DNA from: Pandoraea apista
GTDB lineage: Bacteria > Pseudomonadota > Gammaproteobacteria > Burkholderiales > Burkholderiaceae
Reading direction: 5' to 3'
Assembly (NCBI RefSeq): GCF_001465595.2
Contig: NZ_CP013481.2
Span: 3,534,001-3,598,000 of the forward strand
Length of the DNA stretch: 64,000 nt
Part shown: one piece after another, positions 50,819 to 63,996 of the stretch
How the letters are laid out: the number at the start of each line of letters is the position of its first letter
Position numbering within the stretch: the first letter of the stretch is position 1
Translations under genes and position numbers: made by a program
Notes under the pieces: model-generated
Seen by the model: the letters and a program-made list of their open reading frames with translations, nothing else
Database searches by the model: none
What the model was told of the DNA's origin: nothing

Positions 50819-50840
50819 AGCCAACCCTCGTCAGGTGGCT

Positions 50841-52343
50841 TCAGCCCTCTTCTGCCCAGACCTTGGCGGCACGCACCGCACGCTGCCAACCGCTCACGGC
50901 TCGGGTCACGTCGCTTTCCGAGAGTTTGCGGGAGAAGCGTTGCTGTAGTTGCCACTGGCGTTGCAGCGTGTCGATGTCCGGCCAGAACCCGACGGCGAGC
51001 CCGGCGAGATAGGCGGCCCCCGCTGCCGTCGTCTCGATCACCTTGGGCCGCACCACGTCCGCCCCGAGCAAATCCGCTTGCCATTGCATCAGGAGATCGT
51101 TGGCCGCCGCGCCGCCGTCGACACGCAACTCCGATACATGCAGTCCGGCATCGGCTTCCATGGCGCGCAACACGTCGAGCGTCTGGAACGCGATGCTGTC
51201 GAGTGCGGCGCGCGCCACATGCGCTGCGGTCGTGCCGCGCGTCGCACCGAACAGCGTGCCGCGTGCGCGGGGCTGCCAGTGCGGCGCCCCCAGCCCGGCG
51301 AACGCCGGCACGAGAACCACGCCATCGGCATCGGGCACGCTGGTCGCAAGCGCTTCCACGTCGCGCGAGTGGCGAATGATGCCCAGCCCGTCGCGCAGCC
51401 ACTGCACGACCGCACCGCCGATGAAGATACTGCCCTCGAGCGCGTAGTCGACCCGGTCGCCGATTTTCCACGCCACCGTCGTGAGCAGGTTATGCCGGGA
51501 CACCTGCGGCTGGCTGCCGGTGTTCATCACCATGAAGCAACCCGTGCCATAGGTGTTCTTTACCATGCCCGGCGAGAGACACATCTGGCCAAAGAGCGCC
51601 GCCTGCTGATCGCCCGCGATGCCCGCAATCGGCACCGGCACGGAGAACAACGACGTCGCCGTGTGGCCGAACACTTCGCTCGACGAGCGCACCTCAGGCA
51701 ACATGCTGCGCGGCACTCCGAGCAGCGCGAGGAGTTCGTCGTCCCATGCGAGCGTGTGAATATTGAAAAGCAGGGTGCGCGACGCATTCGACACGTCCGT
51801 CACATGCAGTTTGCCCCCCGTCAAATGCCAGACGAGCCAGCTATCGACCGTGCCGAATGCAAGGTGCCCGGCTTCGGCGGCTTCGCGTGCACCGGCAACG
51901 TTATCGAGAATCCAGCGAATCTTCGTGCCGGAAAAATAGGAATCGACACGCAGCCCGGTGCGGCTTGCCACGAGATCTTCCTTGCCTTGCGCACGCAAGG
52001 CATCGCAGAAATCCGCCGTGCGGCGATCCTGCCAGACGATGGCGTTGTACACCGGCTCGCCCGTACGTCGATCCCACACAACGGTCGTCTCGCGCTGATT
52101 GGTAATGCCGATGGCGGCAATGTCGCTCCCTCCGACACCGGCATGCGTCAACGCTTCGGCAGCCACGCCGGCCTGCGTCGACCAGATTTCGCGCGGATCG
52201 TGTTCCACCCAGCCCGGATGCGGATAGATCTGACGGAATTCCTTCTGCGCGGTCGCCACGACATGGCCATCACGATCGAACAGCAACGCGCGCGAACTGG
52301 TCGTGCCCTGATCGAACGCGAGAATGTAGCCTGCACCTGCCAT
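50841..52343 (-). CDS. glpK: Glycerol kinase
   Basis: A 500-residue FGGY kinase of full length. [14 protein letters not shown] is the phosphate-binding start and [14 protein letters not shown] plus the C-terminal [20 protein letters not shown] are typical. It phosphorylates glycerol to glycerol 3-phosphate. It lies 39 bases downstream of glpD and is probably co-transcribed. No glpF facilitator gene is present here. Confidence 0.93.
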   Translation of the reverse strand: MAGAGYILAFDQGTTSSRALLFDRDGHVVATAQKEFRQIYPHPGWVEHDPREIWSTQAGVAAEALTHAGVGGSDIAAIGITNQRETTVVWDRRTGEPVYNAIVWQDRRTADFCDALRAQGKEDLVASRTGLRVDSYFSGTKIRWILDNVAGAREAAEAGHLAFGTVDSWLVWHLTGGKLHVTDVSNASRTLLFNIHTLAWDDELLALLGVPRSMLPEVRSSSEVFGHTATSLFSVPVPIAGIAGDQQAALFGQMCLSPGMVKNTYGTGCFMVMNTGSQPQVSRHNLLTTVAWKIGDRVDYALEGSIFIGGAVVQWLRDGLGIIRHSRDVEALATSVPDADGVVLVPAFAGLGAPHWQPRARGTLFGATRGTTAAHVARAALDSIAFQTLDVLRAMEADAGLHVSELRVDGGAAANDLLMQWQADLLGADVVRPKVIETTAAGAAYLAGLAVGFWPDIDTLQRQWQLQQRFSRKLSESDVTRAVSGWQRAVRAAKVWAEEG

Positions 52344-52382
52344 TGCGCTTGTCTCCTGATTTTCTATGGACGCCAGTCGCCG

Positions 52383-53921
52383 TCAGGCCGCCATTTCCAT
52401 GTGCTGCGCAAACCACTGTTGCACGCTGGCTTCGCCATCCTTGCCGAGGTGCAGACCGAGTTTGGTCCGGCGCCACAACACGTCCTGCGCCGTGCGCGCC
52501 CATTCGTATTGCAAAAGATAGCGAAGCTCGGCTTCGTACAGATCGCCGCAAATGCGTTGCCCCAGATCGTCGAGCGAACGTGCATCGCCCACCAGCACAT
52601 GGGTACGCGTGCCGTATGTGCGCGCGAAACGATGCGCCAGTGCCTGCGGCAGCCACGGAAACTGTGTGCGCAGCGACGTTTCGAAGGCCCCGGCATCGGG
52701 CTCGGCCATGTCGCCGCCAGGCAGCGGCGCGCCCGCTGTCCAGTCGCCGTGCGTGAAGCCCAGCGGCCCGTGCAGACGCCACATCGCCTCCTCTGCAAGA
52801 CGGCGATACGTCGTGATCTTGCCGCCGAACACCGACAGCAACGGCGCACGCGAGGTGGGCGCATCGAGTTCGAGCTTGTAATCGCGCGTGACGGCCGAGG
52901 GATTCGCGACTTCCTCTTCCATCAACGGCCGCACCCCCGCGTAAGTCCAGACGACGTCGGCCGGCACGATCGGTTGGGTGAAGTAGTCGCTGGCCGACTT
53001 GCAGAGATAAGCAATCTCGTCGTCGTTGATCGCAACGTGCGCCGGATCGCCGTGAAACTCGATGTCGGTCGTGCCGATCAGCGTGAAATCGCGCTCGTAC
53101 GGAATGGCAAAGATGATGCGCTTGTCCGGGTTCTGGAAGATGTACGCGTGGTCGTGATCGAACAGCTTACGCGTGACGATATGGCTGCCCTTGACCATGC
53201 GCACGCGATGCGTAGCGCTCTGGCGCAGCACGTCGCCCAGCAGATGACCGACCCACGGCCCGGCCGCATTGACGATGGCCCGCGCGCGGACGGTCTGGTG
53301 CGAACCCTCGGGCGTTTCAAGCTGGGCCGTCCACATGTGCTCGCCGCGGTCCGCGCCAATGAGTCGCGTGCGTGTGAGGATCGTTGCACCGCGCTCGGCG
53401 GCGTCCTGCGCGTTGAGCACGACCAGACGCGCGTCCTGCACCCAACCGTCCGAATAGACGAAACCGCGCGTCAGGTCACGTCGCAGCGGCGCCCCCGCCG
53501 GATGCTGGCGAAGGTCGATGCCGCGCGAGCCCGGCAGCATTTCGCGGCGCGCCAGATGATCGTAAAGGAACAGCCCCGCACGAATCATCCACGCCGGTCG
53601 CAAATTCGGCATGTGCGGCATGACAAAGCGCAGCGGCCACATGATGTGCGGCGCGGCACGCAGCAACACTTCACGTTCCTGCAACGCCTTGCGCACCAGA
53701 CCGAACTCGTAGTACTCGAGATAGCGCAACCCGCCGTGAATCAGCTTGGTACTCGCCGACGACGTATGTGAGGCCAGATCGTCCTGCTCGACGAGCAACA
53801 CCCGCAGACCACGACCTGCGGCGTCGCGCGCAATGCCCGTTCCGTTGATCCCGCCGCCAACGACCAGCAAGTCGTAAGGCGCAAGTAGGTTGTCCGATGG
53901 CGATTGGGCGGATGTCTGCAC
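52383..53921 (-). CDS. glpD: Aerobic glycerol-3-phosphate dehydrogenase
   Basis: A 512-residue FAD-dependent GlpD. The FAD motif VVGGGINGTGIARDAAGRG lies at residues 20-38 and SASTKLIHGGLRYLEYYEF follows. It oxidises glycerol 3-phosphate to dihydroxyacetone phosphate and feeds electrons to quinone at the inner membrane. It is the first gene after the GlpR operator. Confidence 0.93.
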   Translation of the reverse strand: MQTSAQSPSDNLLAPYDLLVVGGGINGTGIARDAAGRGLRVLLVEQDDLASHTSSASTKLIHGGLRYLEYYEFGLVRKALQEREVLLRAAPHIMWPLRFVMPHMPNLRPAWMIRAGLFLYDHLARREMLPGSRGIDLRQHPAGAPLRRDLTRGFVYSDGWVQDARLVVLNAQDAAERGATILTRTRLIGADRGEHMWTAQLETPEGSHQTVRARAIVNAAGPWVGHLLGDVLRQSATHRVRMVKGSHIVTRKLFDHDHAYIFQNPDKRIIFAIPYERDFTLIGTTDIEFHGDPAHVAINDDEIAYLCKSASDYFTQPIVPADVVWTYAGVRPLMEEEVANPSAVTRDYKLELDAPTSRAPLLSVFGGKITTYRRLAEEAMWRLHGPLGFTHGDWTAGAPLPGGDMAEPDAGAFETSLRTQFPWLPQALAHRFARTYGTRTHVLVGDARSLDDLGQRICGDLYEAELRYLLQYEWARTAQDVLWRRTKLGLHLGKDGEASVQQWFAQHMEMAA

Positions 53922-53980
53922 GTCGTCACTCCCGGGTGATGGGCGTCAAATCAGGGAAAGGTCAAAATTGCTCGTTGCCG

Positions 53981-53998
53981 ATGTTCGTTTTTGAACAT
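53981..53998. promoter_or_regulatory. GlpR operator before glpD
   Basis: ATGTTC-GTTTTT-GAACAT is a perfect inverted repeat and closely matches the E. coli GlpR consensus (WATGTTCGWTAWCGAACATW), differing mainly at the centre. It lies 60 bases upstream of the glpD start, placed to block the promoter. Confidence 0.85.
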
Positions 53999-54036
53999 TA
54001 ACGCTCGAATTCTAACAGATCACGTCAAATTATTTT

Positions 54037-54074
54037 CGAATTCGCGCATTTCACTCACCCAATGCGCGAATTCG
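54037..54074. repeat. Fourteen-base-pair hairpin between glpR and glpD
   Basis: CGAATTCGCGCATT (54037-54050) and AATGCGCGAATTCG (54061-54074) are perfect inverted repeats with a ten-base loop. The hairpin lies 20 bases after the glpR stop and is followed on the minus strand by AAAATAATTT, not by a T-run. It may end or protect the glpR message, or attenuate read-through into glpD. Confidence 0.7.
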
Positions 54075-54094
54075 CGCCCCGCCCGTCGCCCGTC

Positions 54095-54928
54095 TCAGTC
54101 TGCGACGTGCACCAGCGTGCCGGCCTCGGCGATCACCTGCGCCATGGCTTCCGGCACCGGGCGATCGGTAAACAGCGCGTCGATCTGGGACAGGTGCCCG
54201 AGCCGGACAAGTGCGGGGCGGCCAAACTTGCTGTGATCGGCGGCCAGAAATACGATCCGCGACTGCGCGATGATCGCCTCGGCCGCACGCACTTCGCCGT
54301 AGTCGAAGTCGCGCAGCGTGCCGTCGGCGTCGATGGCGGAAATGCCCACGATGCCGAAGTCGACTTTGAACTGACGAATGAAGTCGAGCGTGGCCTCGCC
54401 CGTCACGCCCTGATCGCGGGCACGCACAACACCGCCGGTAATGATGACCTCGGCGTCGGCATAGCCACTCATCATGGCCGCGACATGCAGATTGTTGGTG
54501 ATGACGCGCAAACCGCGATGGCGCGACAACGCCCGGGCCACCGCTTCCGTTGTGGTGCCCAGATTGATGAAGATCGATGCGTGATCGGGGATTTGTTCCG
54601 CGAGGCGCACGGCGATGCGGCGCTTCTCATCGGCCAGATGGGTCTGGCGCGCGTCGTAGGCGTCGTTCTCCGCCCCGCCCGGCAAGCCAACGCCGCCGTG
54701 GTAACGACGCACCCATTTGCGTTCGGCCAGAAAGTTGATGTCGCGCCGGATGGTCTGCGGGGTCACGTCGAAGCGCGCAGCCAGTTCATCGACCGTGAGA
54801 AAACCGTCGCGGCGAACCGCGTCGAAAAGCGCCTGCTGACGCGGGTTCAGCGAGGTCTGCCCGACGTCCCCCGCAGGAGAGAGCGCCTCGGCGGTATCGA
54901 CAGATTCAGCGGATTCGGTATGAGACAT
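54095..54928 (-). CDS. glpR: DeoR-family glycerol 3-phosphate repressor
   Basis: A 277-residue DeoR-type repressor. The winged helix is QALFDAVRRDGFLTVDELAA with DVTPQTIRRDINFLAERKWV; the sugar-phosphate-sensing domain includes INLGTTTEAVARAL and LAADHSKFGRPALVRLG. The substrate should be glycerol 3-phosphate, given glpD and glpK downstream and a matching operator. ATG 54928 is used; a GTG two codons earlier is possible, and no clear ribosome site is seen for either. Confidence 0.86.
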   Translation of the reverse strand: MSHTESAESVDTAEALSPAGDVGQTSLNPRQQALFDAVRRDGFLTVDELAARFDVTPQTIRRDINFLAERKWVRRYHGGVGLPGGAENDAYDARQTHLADEKRRIAVRLAEQIPDHASIFINLGTTTEAVARALSRHRGLRVITNNLHVAAMMSGYADAEVIITGGVVRARDQGVTGEATLDFIRQFKVDFGIVGISAIDADGTLRDFDYGEVRAAEAIIAQSRIVFLAADHSKFGRPALVRLGHLSQIDALFTDRPVPEAMAQVIAEAGTLVHVAD

Positions 54929-55067
54929 TGGCACGCACGCGGTAAAAGCCCTCGCGCCGCCCGGCCGGCGACACGTTCGCCGTCATGATACCCCGTCGTT
55001 GTATGGCGCTGCCGTGACAGCAGCGTGACGCGCGACGGCTACCCGCGCGCCGCCGGTGTCGGTGCCG

Positions 55068-55568
55068 TCAGAGGCACTGACGCACGGCGTCGGCGAGCGA
55101 CTGCGGGCCGGTTGACCCGAGATAGAGCGAACCCTGGCTGCCCGGCTTGTTCGGTGCGAGATCGAGAATGGCGAGAACGCCATCGTCTTGCGAAGAGAGT
55201 TGGAGCGTTTGACCGGTGCCGGCCTTTTGCCGTTGCAGACGGGCATAGGGCAACTGCTTCTTCCAGAGACGCGCCGTGCAGGCACTCACGCGCGCGAACG
55301 CCTTTTTCGACGAGCCCTGCCACACCGCACCGTTGCTGCGTGCGTCGTCGACCGTGTCGCGATAGGCGGGCAACGTCTCGACTTTTACATTTTCCGGTGC
55401 AACGTCGGCCACGCTGCCCACTGGCGGATCGTCGGCCGACGCAACGGGCGCCGTCTGCGCACACGCGGCCAGCAACACAACGAGCACGCCCGCTGCCGCC
55501 ACCGCCCCCGTGGCACTGCGCCGCGCCCCGCGCGTTGTGCCGGAATTCCTGTCCTTGCCCCGGTTCAT
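55068..55568 (-). CDS. Small lipoprotein of unknown function
   Basis: A 166-residue protein with a lipobox LLAAC (about Cys34) after a hydrophobic segment (VAAAGVLVVLL). The mature part has two further cysteines (VSACTARLW and the C-terminal RQCL), possibly a disulfide. I recognise no family. ATG 55568 follows a ggagc site; earlier in-frame codons give a poor signal peptide. It stands alone between glpR and the glycerate kinase. Confidence 0.55.
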   Translation of the reverse strand: MNRGKDRNSGTTRGARRSATGAVAAAGVLVVLLAACAQTAPVASADDPPVGSVADVAPENVKVETLPAYRDTVDDARSNGAVWQGSSKKAFARVSACTARLWKKQLPYARLQRQKAGTGQTLQLSSQDDGVLAILDLAPNKPGSQGSLYLGSTGPQSLADAVRQCL

Positions 55569-56115
55569 GCCCGCTCCACGCTTGCAAATGGCTGTCGCAC
55601 GCGCCCTGCCTTCCGGCTGCCGCAGCCAGCCGGGCATCGTCGTGACGACCGCTTGGTATCTGGTTCCGGCGCCCAATCGCCGGTGGGATGGAGGACTGCT
55701 GGCCGCGCGATGTCTTTATGCATCGAAGTCGGACCACAGCTCGCGCCGTATTGTTCGTTCTACTCTGGTAATGGCAGCATGCTCCCGCGCACGCCCGCGC
55801 CTTGCATTGCGGGCCTGCGCCCTATCGGGGAACGCACCGCCGGTTGGCGCTCATCTTACTCGTGTTATTCATAGCATGGCAATTCGCGCAATGCGCGCTG
55901 GCCCGAATCGCGTATATTGCATGTTTCTGTCACACTGCGCCGCACCGCCTCGCGCACGACCCTGCTGCGAGCCGACGTGCACTCCCGCCCACCGGCCCCG
56001 GATCGACCGTCCGGCCGGTACGCCATAAGCGATAACAACCTGCGGGCCGATCGACACACGTGGTGCACGTGAATCCAGCCAACCCGTATCCATTTTTGCG
56101 ACTGTCCCGATTTCC
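55569..56115. other. Intergenic region upstream of glycerate kinase
   Basis: About 550 bases without a supported gene. The only structure I noticed is CACGTG-GTG-CACGTG (56057-56071), two exact CACGTG palindromes 45 bases before the glycerate kinase ATG, which could be an operator. A 77-codon frame with one hydrophobic stretch (55802-56035) has no convincing start. Confidence 0.5.
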
Positions 56116-57267
56116 ATGTCCAGCAATGCGCAAGCCCCGATCATCGTCATCGCCCCCGATTCGTTCAAAGGTTCACTGAGTGCCCCGGAAGTGGCGCGCG
56201 CCATTGCGGCCGGCATCGCCCGGGCACTGCCGCAGGCCGATCTGCGACTGCGCCCGATGGCCGACGGCGGCGAGGGCACGCTCGACGCCCTGCTCTCCGC
56301 AGGCGGACGCCGCGTGCCGCTGTCCGTGCGCGGCGCCGGCCAGGCGTCGGTGACGGCCGAGTACGGCATCATGCCCGACGGCACGGGTGTGCTGGAAAGC
56401 GCCAATGTGGTGAGCATCACCGACCCTGTCGGCATGCAGACACCGGTGGCCGAACGCTCAACCGTTGGCCTCGGCGAACTGCTGCGCGCCTTGCTCGATA
56501 CCGGCGCGCGACGCGTGCTGATCGGTCTGGGCGGCAGCAGCACGAACGACGGCGGGGCCGGTCTGCTGGTCGGTCTCGGTGCACGCTTGCTCGACGACTC
56601 GGGTGAAGCCGTACCACCGGTGCCTGCGGCGTTGCATCGCGTAGCGTCGATCGATCTGAACGGGCTGGATGCGCGTCTGAAGGATTGCGAACTGATCGCC
56701 ATGTCCGACGTGAACAATCCCCTCAACGGCACGCAAGGGGCGACAGCAATCTTCGGGCCGCAAAAGGGTGTGAGCAACGCACAGATCGAACCGCTCGACC
56801 GTGCCATTGCGCATTTCGCCGGACACGCCCATCGTGCCTTCAACGCCAATGAGGCGGCAAGCCGCGCCGGTGCCGGTGCGGCAGGCGGTCTCGGCTTTGC
56901 GTTGCATTTGCTGGGGGCGCAATTCCGCTCCGGGGCGGAAGTCGTCGCCGAGCGTGTCGGGCTGGCACAGGCGGTCGAAGGCGCCGACTGGCTCATCACC
57001 GGCGAGGGCCGTAGCGACGGCCAGACACTCTCCGGCAAGACACCCATGATTGCGGCTCAGGTAGCGATCAAGGCGGGCGCAACGGCATCGCTGCTCTCCG
57101 GTGCGATCGATCGCAGCGCGCTCGACAGCCTCTCGCGCGTGTTCTCGGGGTGCTTCTCGCTGACGTTCGGCCCGACCACGCTGGAGAAGGCGATCGCCGA
57201 CGCCGCCGGCCTGCTGACCGACAGCGCGGAACAGATGACTCGCCTGCGTTATACGCACAAGGGCTGA
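56116..57267 (+). CDS. Glycerate kinase (GlxK/GarK family)
   Basis: A 383-residue glycerate 2-kinase of the GarK type. It begins IIVIAPDSFKGSLSAPEVA and carries RPMADGGEGTLDALL and LIGLGGSSTNDGGAG, the family motifs. It phosphorylates D-glycerate, typically from glyoxylate or sugar-acid breakdown. It stands alone, in the opposite direction to glp and prp genes. Confidence 0.9.
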   Translation: MSSNAQAPIIVIAPDSFKGSLSAPEVARAIAAGIARALPQADLRLRPMADGGEGTLDALLSAGGRRVPLSVRGAGQASVTAEYGIMPDGTGVLESANVVSITDPVGMQTPVAERSTVGLGELLRALLDTGARRVLIGLGGSSTNDGGAGLLVGLGARLLDDSGEAVPPVPAALHRVASIDLNGLDARLKDCELIAMSDVNNPLNGTQGATAIFGPQKGVSNAQIEPLDRAIAHFAGHAHRAFNANEAASRAGAGAAGGLGFALHLLGAQFRSGAEVVAERVGLAQAVEGADWLITGEGRSDGQTLSGKTPMIAAQVAIKAGATASLLSGAIDRSALDSLSRVFSGCFSLTFGPTTLEKAIADAAGLLTDSAEQMTRLRYTHKG

Positions 57268-57427
57268 GCTGCCCGCGTCGCCCTCAGCGCGTCAGCGCGT
57301 CATTGCGTCATCGACGACGCCCGGTAATGCCGCCGAAATTGCCCCCCGTGCCGGCGGCAAGCGGCGAACGGGCGGGCGCCGATGACCCGGCGCGTTGCCC
57401 CGCCACCGCCCCCCCTCAAAATCCGCA

Positions 57428-58876
57428 TCACACCATCAGATCCACGAACTGATGCACCGGCATTGCTTCGAGCCGTTGCTGATCGAGCGCGACATCGAGA
57501 ATGCGCGCTTGTGCGCGGGCCGCGAAACGCCGCGCCAGATTCGTTTTGAACTTCTCTACGAGCAGCGGAATCCCCTCGGCGCGTCGACGCATGTGGCCGA
57601 TGGGATATTCGACCAGTACTTCGTCGAGCGTCGTGCCGTCGGTCAAAGTCACGGTCAGTCCGTTGGCAATCGAGCGCTTGCCGGGATCGTGATAGTCGCG
57701 GGTGAACTGCGGATCTTCCTCACAGACGATGTTCGCGCGCAATGCATCGATACGCGGATCGGCCGCGACGGCGTCCTCATAATCGGCCGCCGTCAGCCGC
57801 CCGAACAGCAGCGGCACCGCCACCATGTACTGAATGCAGTGATCGCGGTCGGCCGGATTGGCGAGCGGCCCCTGCTTGTCGATAATCCGAATCGCTGCCG
57901 CGTGCGTGCGGATTCTGACCGAGCGAATGTCTTGTGCGCTGCGTCCCATCGCCTGCAATTGACGATGCAATGTCATCGCCGCCTCTGCGGCCGTCTGCGC
58001 GTGAAACTCCGCCGGAAATGAAATCTTGAACAGCACGTTCTCCATCACGTACGAACCGTAGGGACGCTGAAACGTGAACGGCTTGCCCCTGAACAGCACG
58101 TCGTAAAAGCCCCAGGTCTTCGCGGTGAGTACCGACGGATAGCCCATCTCGCCAGTGCGCGCCATCAGCGCGAGCCGCACGGCACGGCTCGTCGCATCGC
58201 CAGCCGCCCATGACTTGCGGCTGCCGGTGTTCGGTGCATGACGATACGTGCGCAAACTCTGCCCGTCGATGAACGCGAGGGAGACGGCATTAATCAGTTC
58301 GTCACGGGAGAGTCCGAGCATTTCGCCGACAACCGCCGTCGACGCGACTTTCACCAGCACAACGTGATCGAGGCCAACCTGGTTAAACGAGTTCTCCAGC
58401 GCCAGACAGCCCTGAATCTCATGCGCCTTGATCATGGCCGCGAGCACGTGGCGCATCGTCAATGGCGGCTGGCCCTGGGCCACCGCCGTGCGCGAGAGCC
58501 AATCGGCCGTCATCAGAATGCCGCCGAGATTGTCTGAGGGGTGTCCCCATTCAGCAGCCAGCCACGTATCGTTGAAGTCGAGCCAGCGAATCATCGCGCC
58601 CAGACTGAACGCCGCCTGCACCGGATCGAGTTGATACGGCGTGCCGGGGACTTTCGCGCCGTTCGGCACGATCGTGCCCGGCACAATGGGTCCCAGCAGC
58701 TTGGTGCACGCCGGATAGGACAACGCTTCGAAACCGCACCCAAGCGTATCGATCAGGCAGTTGCGAGCGGTATCGAAGGCGAGATCGCTGCCGATCTCGT
58801 AGGTCAGGACGTAGTCGACAATGTCCGAGAGAACCTTGTCGGGCGAAGGACGCACATTCGAAATGCCACCAGACAT
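57428..58876 (-). CDS. prpD: 2-methylcitrate dehydratase
   Basis: A 482-residue PrpD/MmgE of full length. [20 protein letters not shown] and [20 protein letters not shown] are family blocks. It dehydrates 2-methylcitrate to 2-methylaconitate. It is the last gene of the run prpC-acnD-prpF-prpD, 24 bases after prpF. Because AcnD is present too, PrpD may be a second route or act on the other isomer. Confidence 0.92.
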   Translation of the reverse strand: MSGGISNVRPSPDKVLSDIVDYVLTYEIGSDLAFDTARNCLIDTLGCGFEALSYPACTKLLGPIVPGTIVPNGAKVPGTPYQLDPVQAAFSLGAMIRWLDFNDTWLAAEWGHPSDNLGGILMTADWLSRTAVAQGQPPLTMRHVLAAMIKAHEIQGCLALENSFNQVGLDHVVLVKVASTAVVGEMLGLSRDELINAVSLAFIDGQSLRTYRHAPNTGSRKSWAAGDATSRAVRLALMARTGEMGYPSVLTAKTWGFYDVLFRGKPFTFQRPYGSYVMENVLFKISFPAEFHAQTAAEAAMTLHRQLQAMGRSAQDIRSVRIRTHAAAIRIIDKQGPLANPADRDHCIQYMVAVPLLFGRLTAADYEDAVAADPRIDALRANIVCEEDPQFTRDYHDPGKRSIANGLTVTLTDGTTLDEVLVEYPIGHMRRRAEGIPLLVEKFKTNLARRFAARAQARILDVALDQQRLEAMPVHQFVDLMV

Positions 58877-58900
58877 CGACGACCTCCTGTAATTACAGGT

Positions 58901-60091
58901 TCAGAACGCGTCTCCGGGAATTCGCACCCAGCCCTCCATCAGCACACGGGCACTGCGACTCATGATGGCCTTGGTGACGGTCCACTCGCCGCCTTCCTGC
59001 TTCGCTTGCGCACCCACGCGCAACGTGCCCGACGGGTGCCCGAAGCGCACCGAGTTGCGCTCCCCGCCACCGGCAGCCAGATTGACCAGCGTACCCGGAA
59101 TCGACGCCGCCGCGCCGATACAGACCGCCGCCGTGCCCATCATGGCATGGTGCAGCTTGCCCATCGACAGGGCGCGCACGAGCAGATCGATGTCCTCCGG
59201 GTTCACCACCTTGCCACTCGACGCCGTGTAGCCTGCCGGCTTCGCCACGAAGGCGACCTTCGGCGTGTGCTGCCGCGTGGCCGCTTCCGATACGTCCTTG
59301 ATCAGGCCCATACGGATCGCGCCGTGCGCCCGAATCGTCTCGAACATCGCGAGCGCCTTCGGATCACTGTTGATCGCGTCCTGCAATTCCGTGCCGCGAT
59401 AGCCAATGTCTTCCGCATTGAGGAAGATGGTCGGAATGCCGGCATTGATCATCGTCGCCTTGAAGGTCCCCACGCCGGGCACTTCGAGATCGTCGACGAG
59501 ATGGCCGGTCGGGAACATGGCGCCACCCTCACCGTCTTCCTCGGCGGCCGGATCGAGGAATTCGAGTTGCACTTCGGCGGCCGGAAAGGTCACGCCGTCG
59601 AGTTCGAAGTCCCCCGTCTCCTGCACTGCACCGGCTGTCATCGGCACGTGCGCAATGATCGTTTTGCCGATGTTGGCCTGCCAGATACGCACGACAGCCA
59701 CGCCATCGCGCGGCACGCGTGCGGGGTCCACCAACCCGCCGCTGATCGCGAACGGGCCGACGGCGGCCGACAGATTGCCGCAGTTGCCGCTCCAGTCGAC
59801 AAACTTCTGGTCGATCGACACCTGACCGAACAGATAGTCCACATCGTGCCCCGGCCGTTCGCTTTTCGCGATGATGACCGTCTTGCTCGTACTCGACGTG
59901 GCCCCGCCCATGCCGTCGATCTGCTTGCCATACGGGTCGGGACTGCCGATCACACGCATGAGCAGCGCGTCGCGCGCCGCGCCCGGCACCTGGGCGGCGG
60001 CGGGCAGGTCCTGCAGACGAAAGAACACGCCCTTGCTGGTGCCGCCACGCATGTAGGTGGCGGGAATGCGGATTTGTGGCTGATGCGCCAT
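58901..60091 (-). CDS. prpF: 2-methylaconitate cis-trans isomerase
   Basis: A 396-residue PrpF. The N-terminal IPATYMRGGTSKGVFF and the CGNLSAAVGPFA block are diagnostic. It isomerises the trans-2-methylaconitate made by AcnD into the cis form used for hydration. ATG 60091 follows gaggagag and is preferred over the adjacent GTG. It lies 11 bases after acnD. Confidence 0.93.
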   Translation of the reverse strand: MAHQPQIRIPATYMRGGTSKGVFFRLQDLPAAAQVPGAARDALLMRVIGSPDPYGKQIDGMGGATSSTSKTVIIAKSERPGHDVDYLFGQVSIDQKFVDWSGNCGNLSAAVGPFAISGGLVDPARVPRDGVAVVRIWQANIGKTIIAHVPMTAGAVQETGDFELDGVTFPAAEVQLEFLDPAAEEDGEGGAMFPTGHLVDDLEVPGVGTFKATMINAGIPTIFLNAEDIGYRGTELQDAINSDPKALAMFETIRAHGAIRMGLIKDVSEAATRQHTPKVAFVAKPAGYTASSGKVVNPEDIDLLVRALSMGKLHHAMMGTAAVCIGAAASIPGTLVNLAAGGGERNSVRFGHPSGTLRVGAQAKQEGGEWTVTKAIMSRSARVLMEGWVRIPGDAF

Positions 60092-60102
60092 CACGTCTCT
60101 CC

Positions 60103-62712
<2,610 letters not shown>

Positions 62713-62844
62713 CATGTGAGGAAGGTGTCGGCCCGGCCTGTGGCAGTGGTCAAACGATATCTCTGAACGGCAGACGGGGCAGCGACGGCGATCCTGCCAC
62801 CGCCGCCCGGTCGTCCGGGCAAATCATGCCCGGCTCGGACAATC

Positions 62845-63996
62845 TCAGCGCTTTTCGATCGGCACGAACTTCTGATCTTCCGGCCCGGTGTAGTTGGCGC
62901 TAGGACGAATGATCTTGTTGTCGATGCGCTGCTCGATGATGTGCGCGCTCCACCCCGACGTGCGGGCAATCACGAACAACGGCGTAAACATCGCGGTCGG
63001 CACGCCCATCATGTGGTAGCTGACTGCGCTGAACCAGTCCAGGTTCGGGAACATTTTCTTGACGTCCCACATCACCGACTCCAGACGCTCGGCAATGTCG
63101 TACATCTTCGTGTTCTGCTGATCCTTCGAGAGTTCGTGCGCCACTTCCTTGATGACCTTGTTGCGCGGATCGCTCACGGTGTAGACCGGATGGCCGAAGC
63201 CAATGATCACTTCCTTGTTCTCGACGCGAGCGCGAATGTCGGCCTCGGCTTCGTCGGGCGAGTCGTAGCGCTTCTGAATCTCGAAAGCCACTTCGTTCGC
63301 ACCGCCGTGCTTCGGGCCACGCAGCGCGCCAATGGCACCGGTGATCGCGGAGTGAATGTCCGAGCCCGTGCCGGCGATGACCCGCGCCGTGAAGGTCGAC
63401 GCATTGAATTCATGTTCCGCGTACAGGATCAGCGAGGTGTGCATTGCGCGCACCCACAGGTCAGACGGCTTCTCGCCGTGCAGCAAGTGCAGGAAGTGCC
63501 CGCCGATGCTGTCGTCGTCCGTCTCGACATCGATACGCACGCCGTTCTGGCTGTAGTGATACCAGTACAGCAGCATTGAGCCAAGGCTTGCCATCAACCG
63601 ATCGGCAATGTCGCGCGCGCCGGGCACGTTGTGATCGTCCTTCTCCGGCAGCACTGTGCCGAGCACCGAAACACCGGTGCGCATCACGTCCATCGGATGT
63701 GCTGCGGCGGGAATGGTCTCAAGGGCGTCCTTGACGGCAGCCGGCAAGCCGCGCAGCGACTTCAGCTTGGCCTTGTAACCGCGCAGTTCCGCCACGCTCG
63801 GCAGCTTGCCGTAGACCAGCAGATACGCGATTTCCTCGAACTCGGAGGTCTGGGCCAGATCCAGAATGTCGTAGCCGCGATAGTGCAGATCGTTGCCCGA
63901 ACGGCCCACGGTACACAGGGCGGTATTCCCGGCGGTCACCCCCGACAGGGCGACGGATTTCTTCGGTTTGAAGCCAGTGGCAGTCGTCTCGCTCAT
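62845..63996 (-). CDS. prpC: 2-methylcitrate synthase
   Basis: A 383-residue PrpC of the short citrate synthase type. It carries the [24 protein letters not shown] and [14 protein letters not shown] blocks, with the catalytic His residues in the last two. It condenses propionyl-CoA with oxaloacetate. It is the first complete gene of the minus-strand run. Its ATG is four bases from the right edge, so prpB and a regulator could lie just outside. Confidence 0.93.
   Translation of the reverse strand: MSETTATGFKPKKSVALSGVTAGNTALCTVGRSGNDLHYRGYDILDLAQTSEFEEIAYLLVYGKLPSVAELRGYKAKLKSLRGLPAAVKDALETIPAAAHPMDVMRTGVSVLGTVLPEKDDHNVPGARDIADRLMASLGSMLLYWYHYSQNGVRIDVETDDDSIGGHFLHLLHGEKPSDLWVRAMHTSLILYAEHEFNASTFTARVIAGTGSDIHSAITGAIGALRGPKHGGANEVAFEIQKRYDSPDEAEADIRARVENKEVIIGFGHPVYTVSDPRNKVIKEVAHELSKDQQNTKMYDIAERLESVMWDVKKMFPNLDWFSAVSYHMMGVPTAMFTPLFVIARTSGWSAHIIEQRIDNKIIRPSANYTGPEDQKFVPIEKR

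Larger units (their letters stand above)
50098..50840. other. Long non-coding interval between FAH and glpK genes
   Basis: About 740 bases without a recognisable gene. It contains an eight-base-pair hairpin (GCCGACGG/CCGTCGGC, 50203-50227), a sigma-54-like sequence (50430-50445), a 59-codon frame with a strong ribosome site (50639-50818) and a nine-base-pair CCGGCGGCA/TGCCGCCGG hairpin (50758-50778) near the glpK end. No T-run follows either hairpin. Confidence 0.6.

Noticed and set aside
50949..53771. A 940-codon plus-strand frame across glpK and glpD
   Set aside because: Antisense shadow of two textbook genes.
55802..56035. A 77-codon frame with a hydrophobic stretch upstream of glycerate kinase
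   Set aside because: It begins with a rare start codon without a ribosome site, and its second half is Arg/Pro/His-rich in the manner of non-coding GC-rich DNA.
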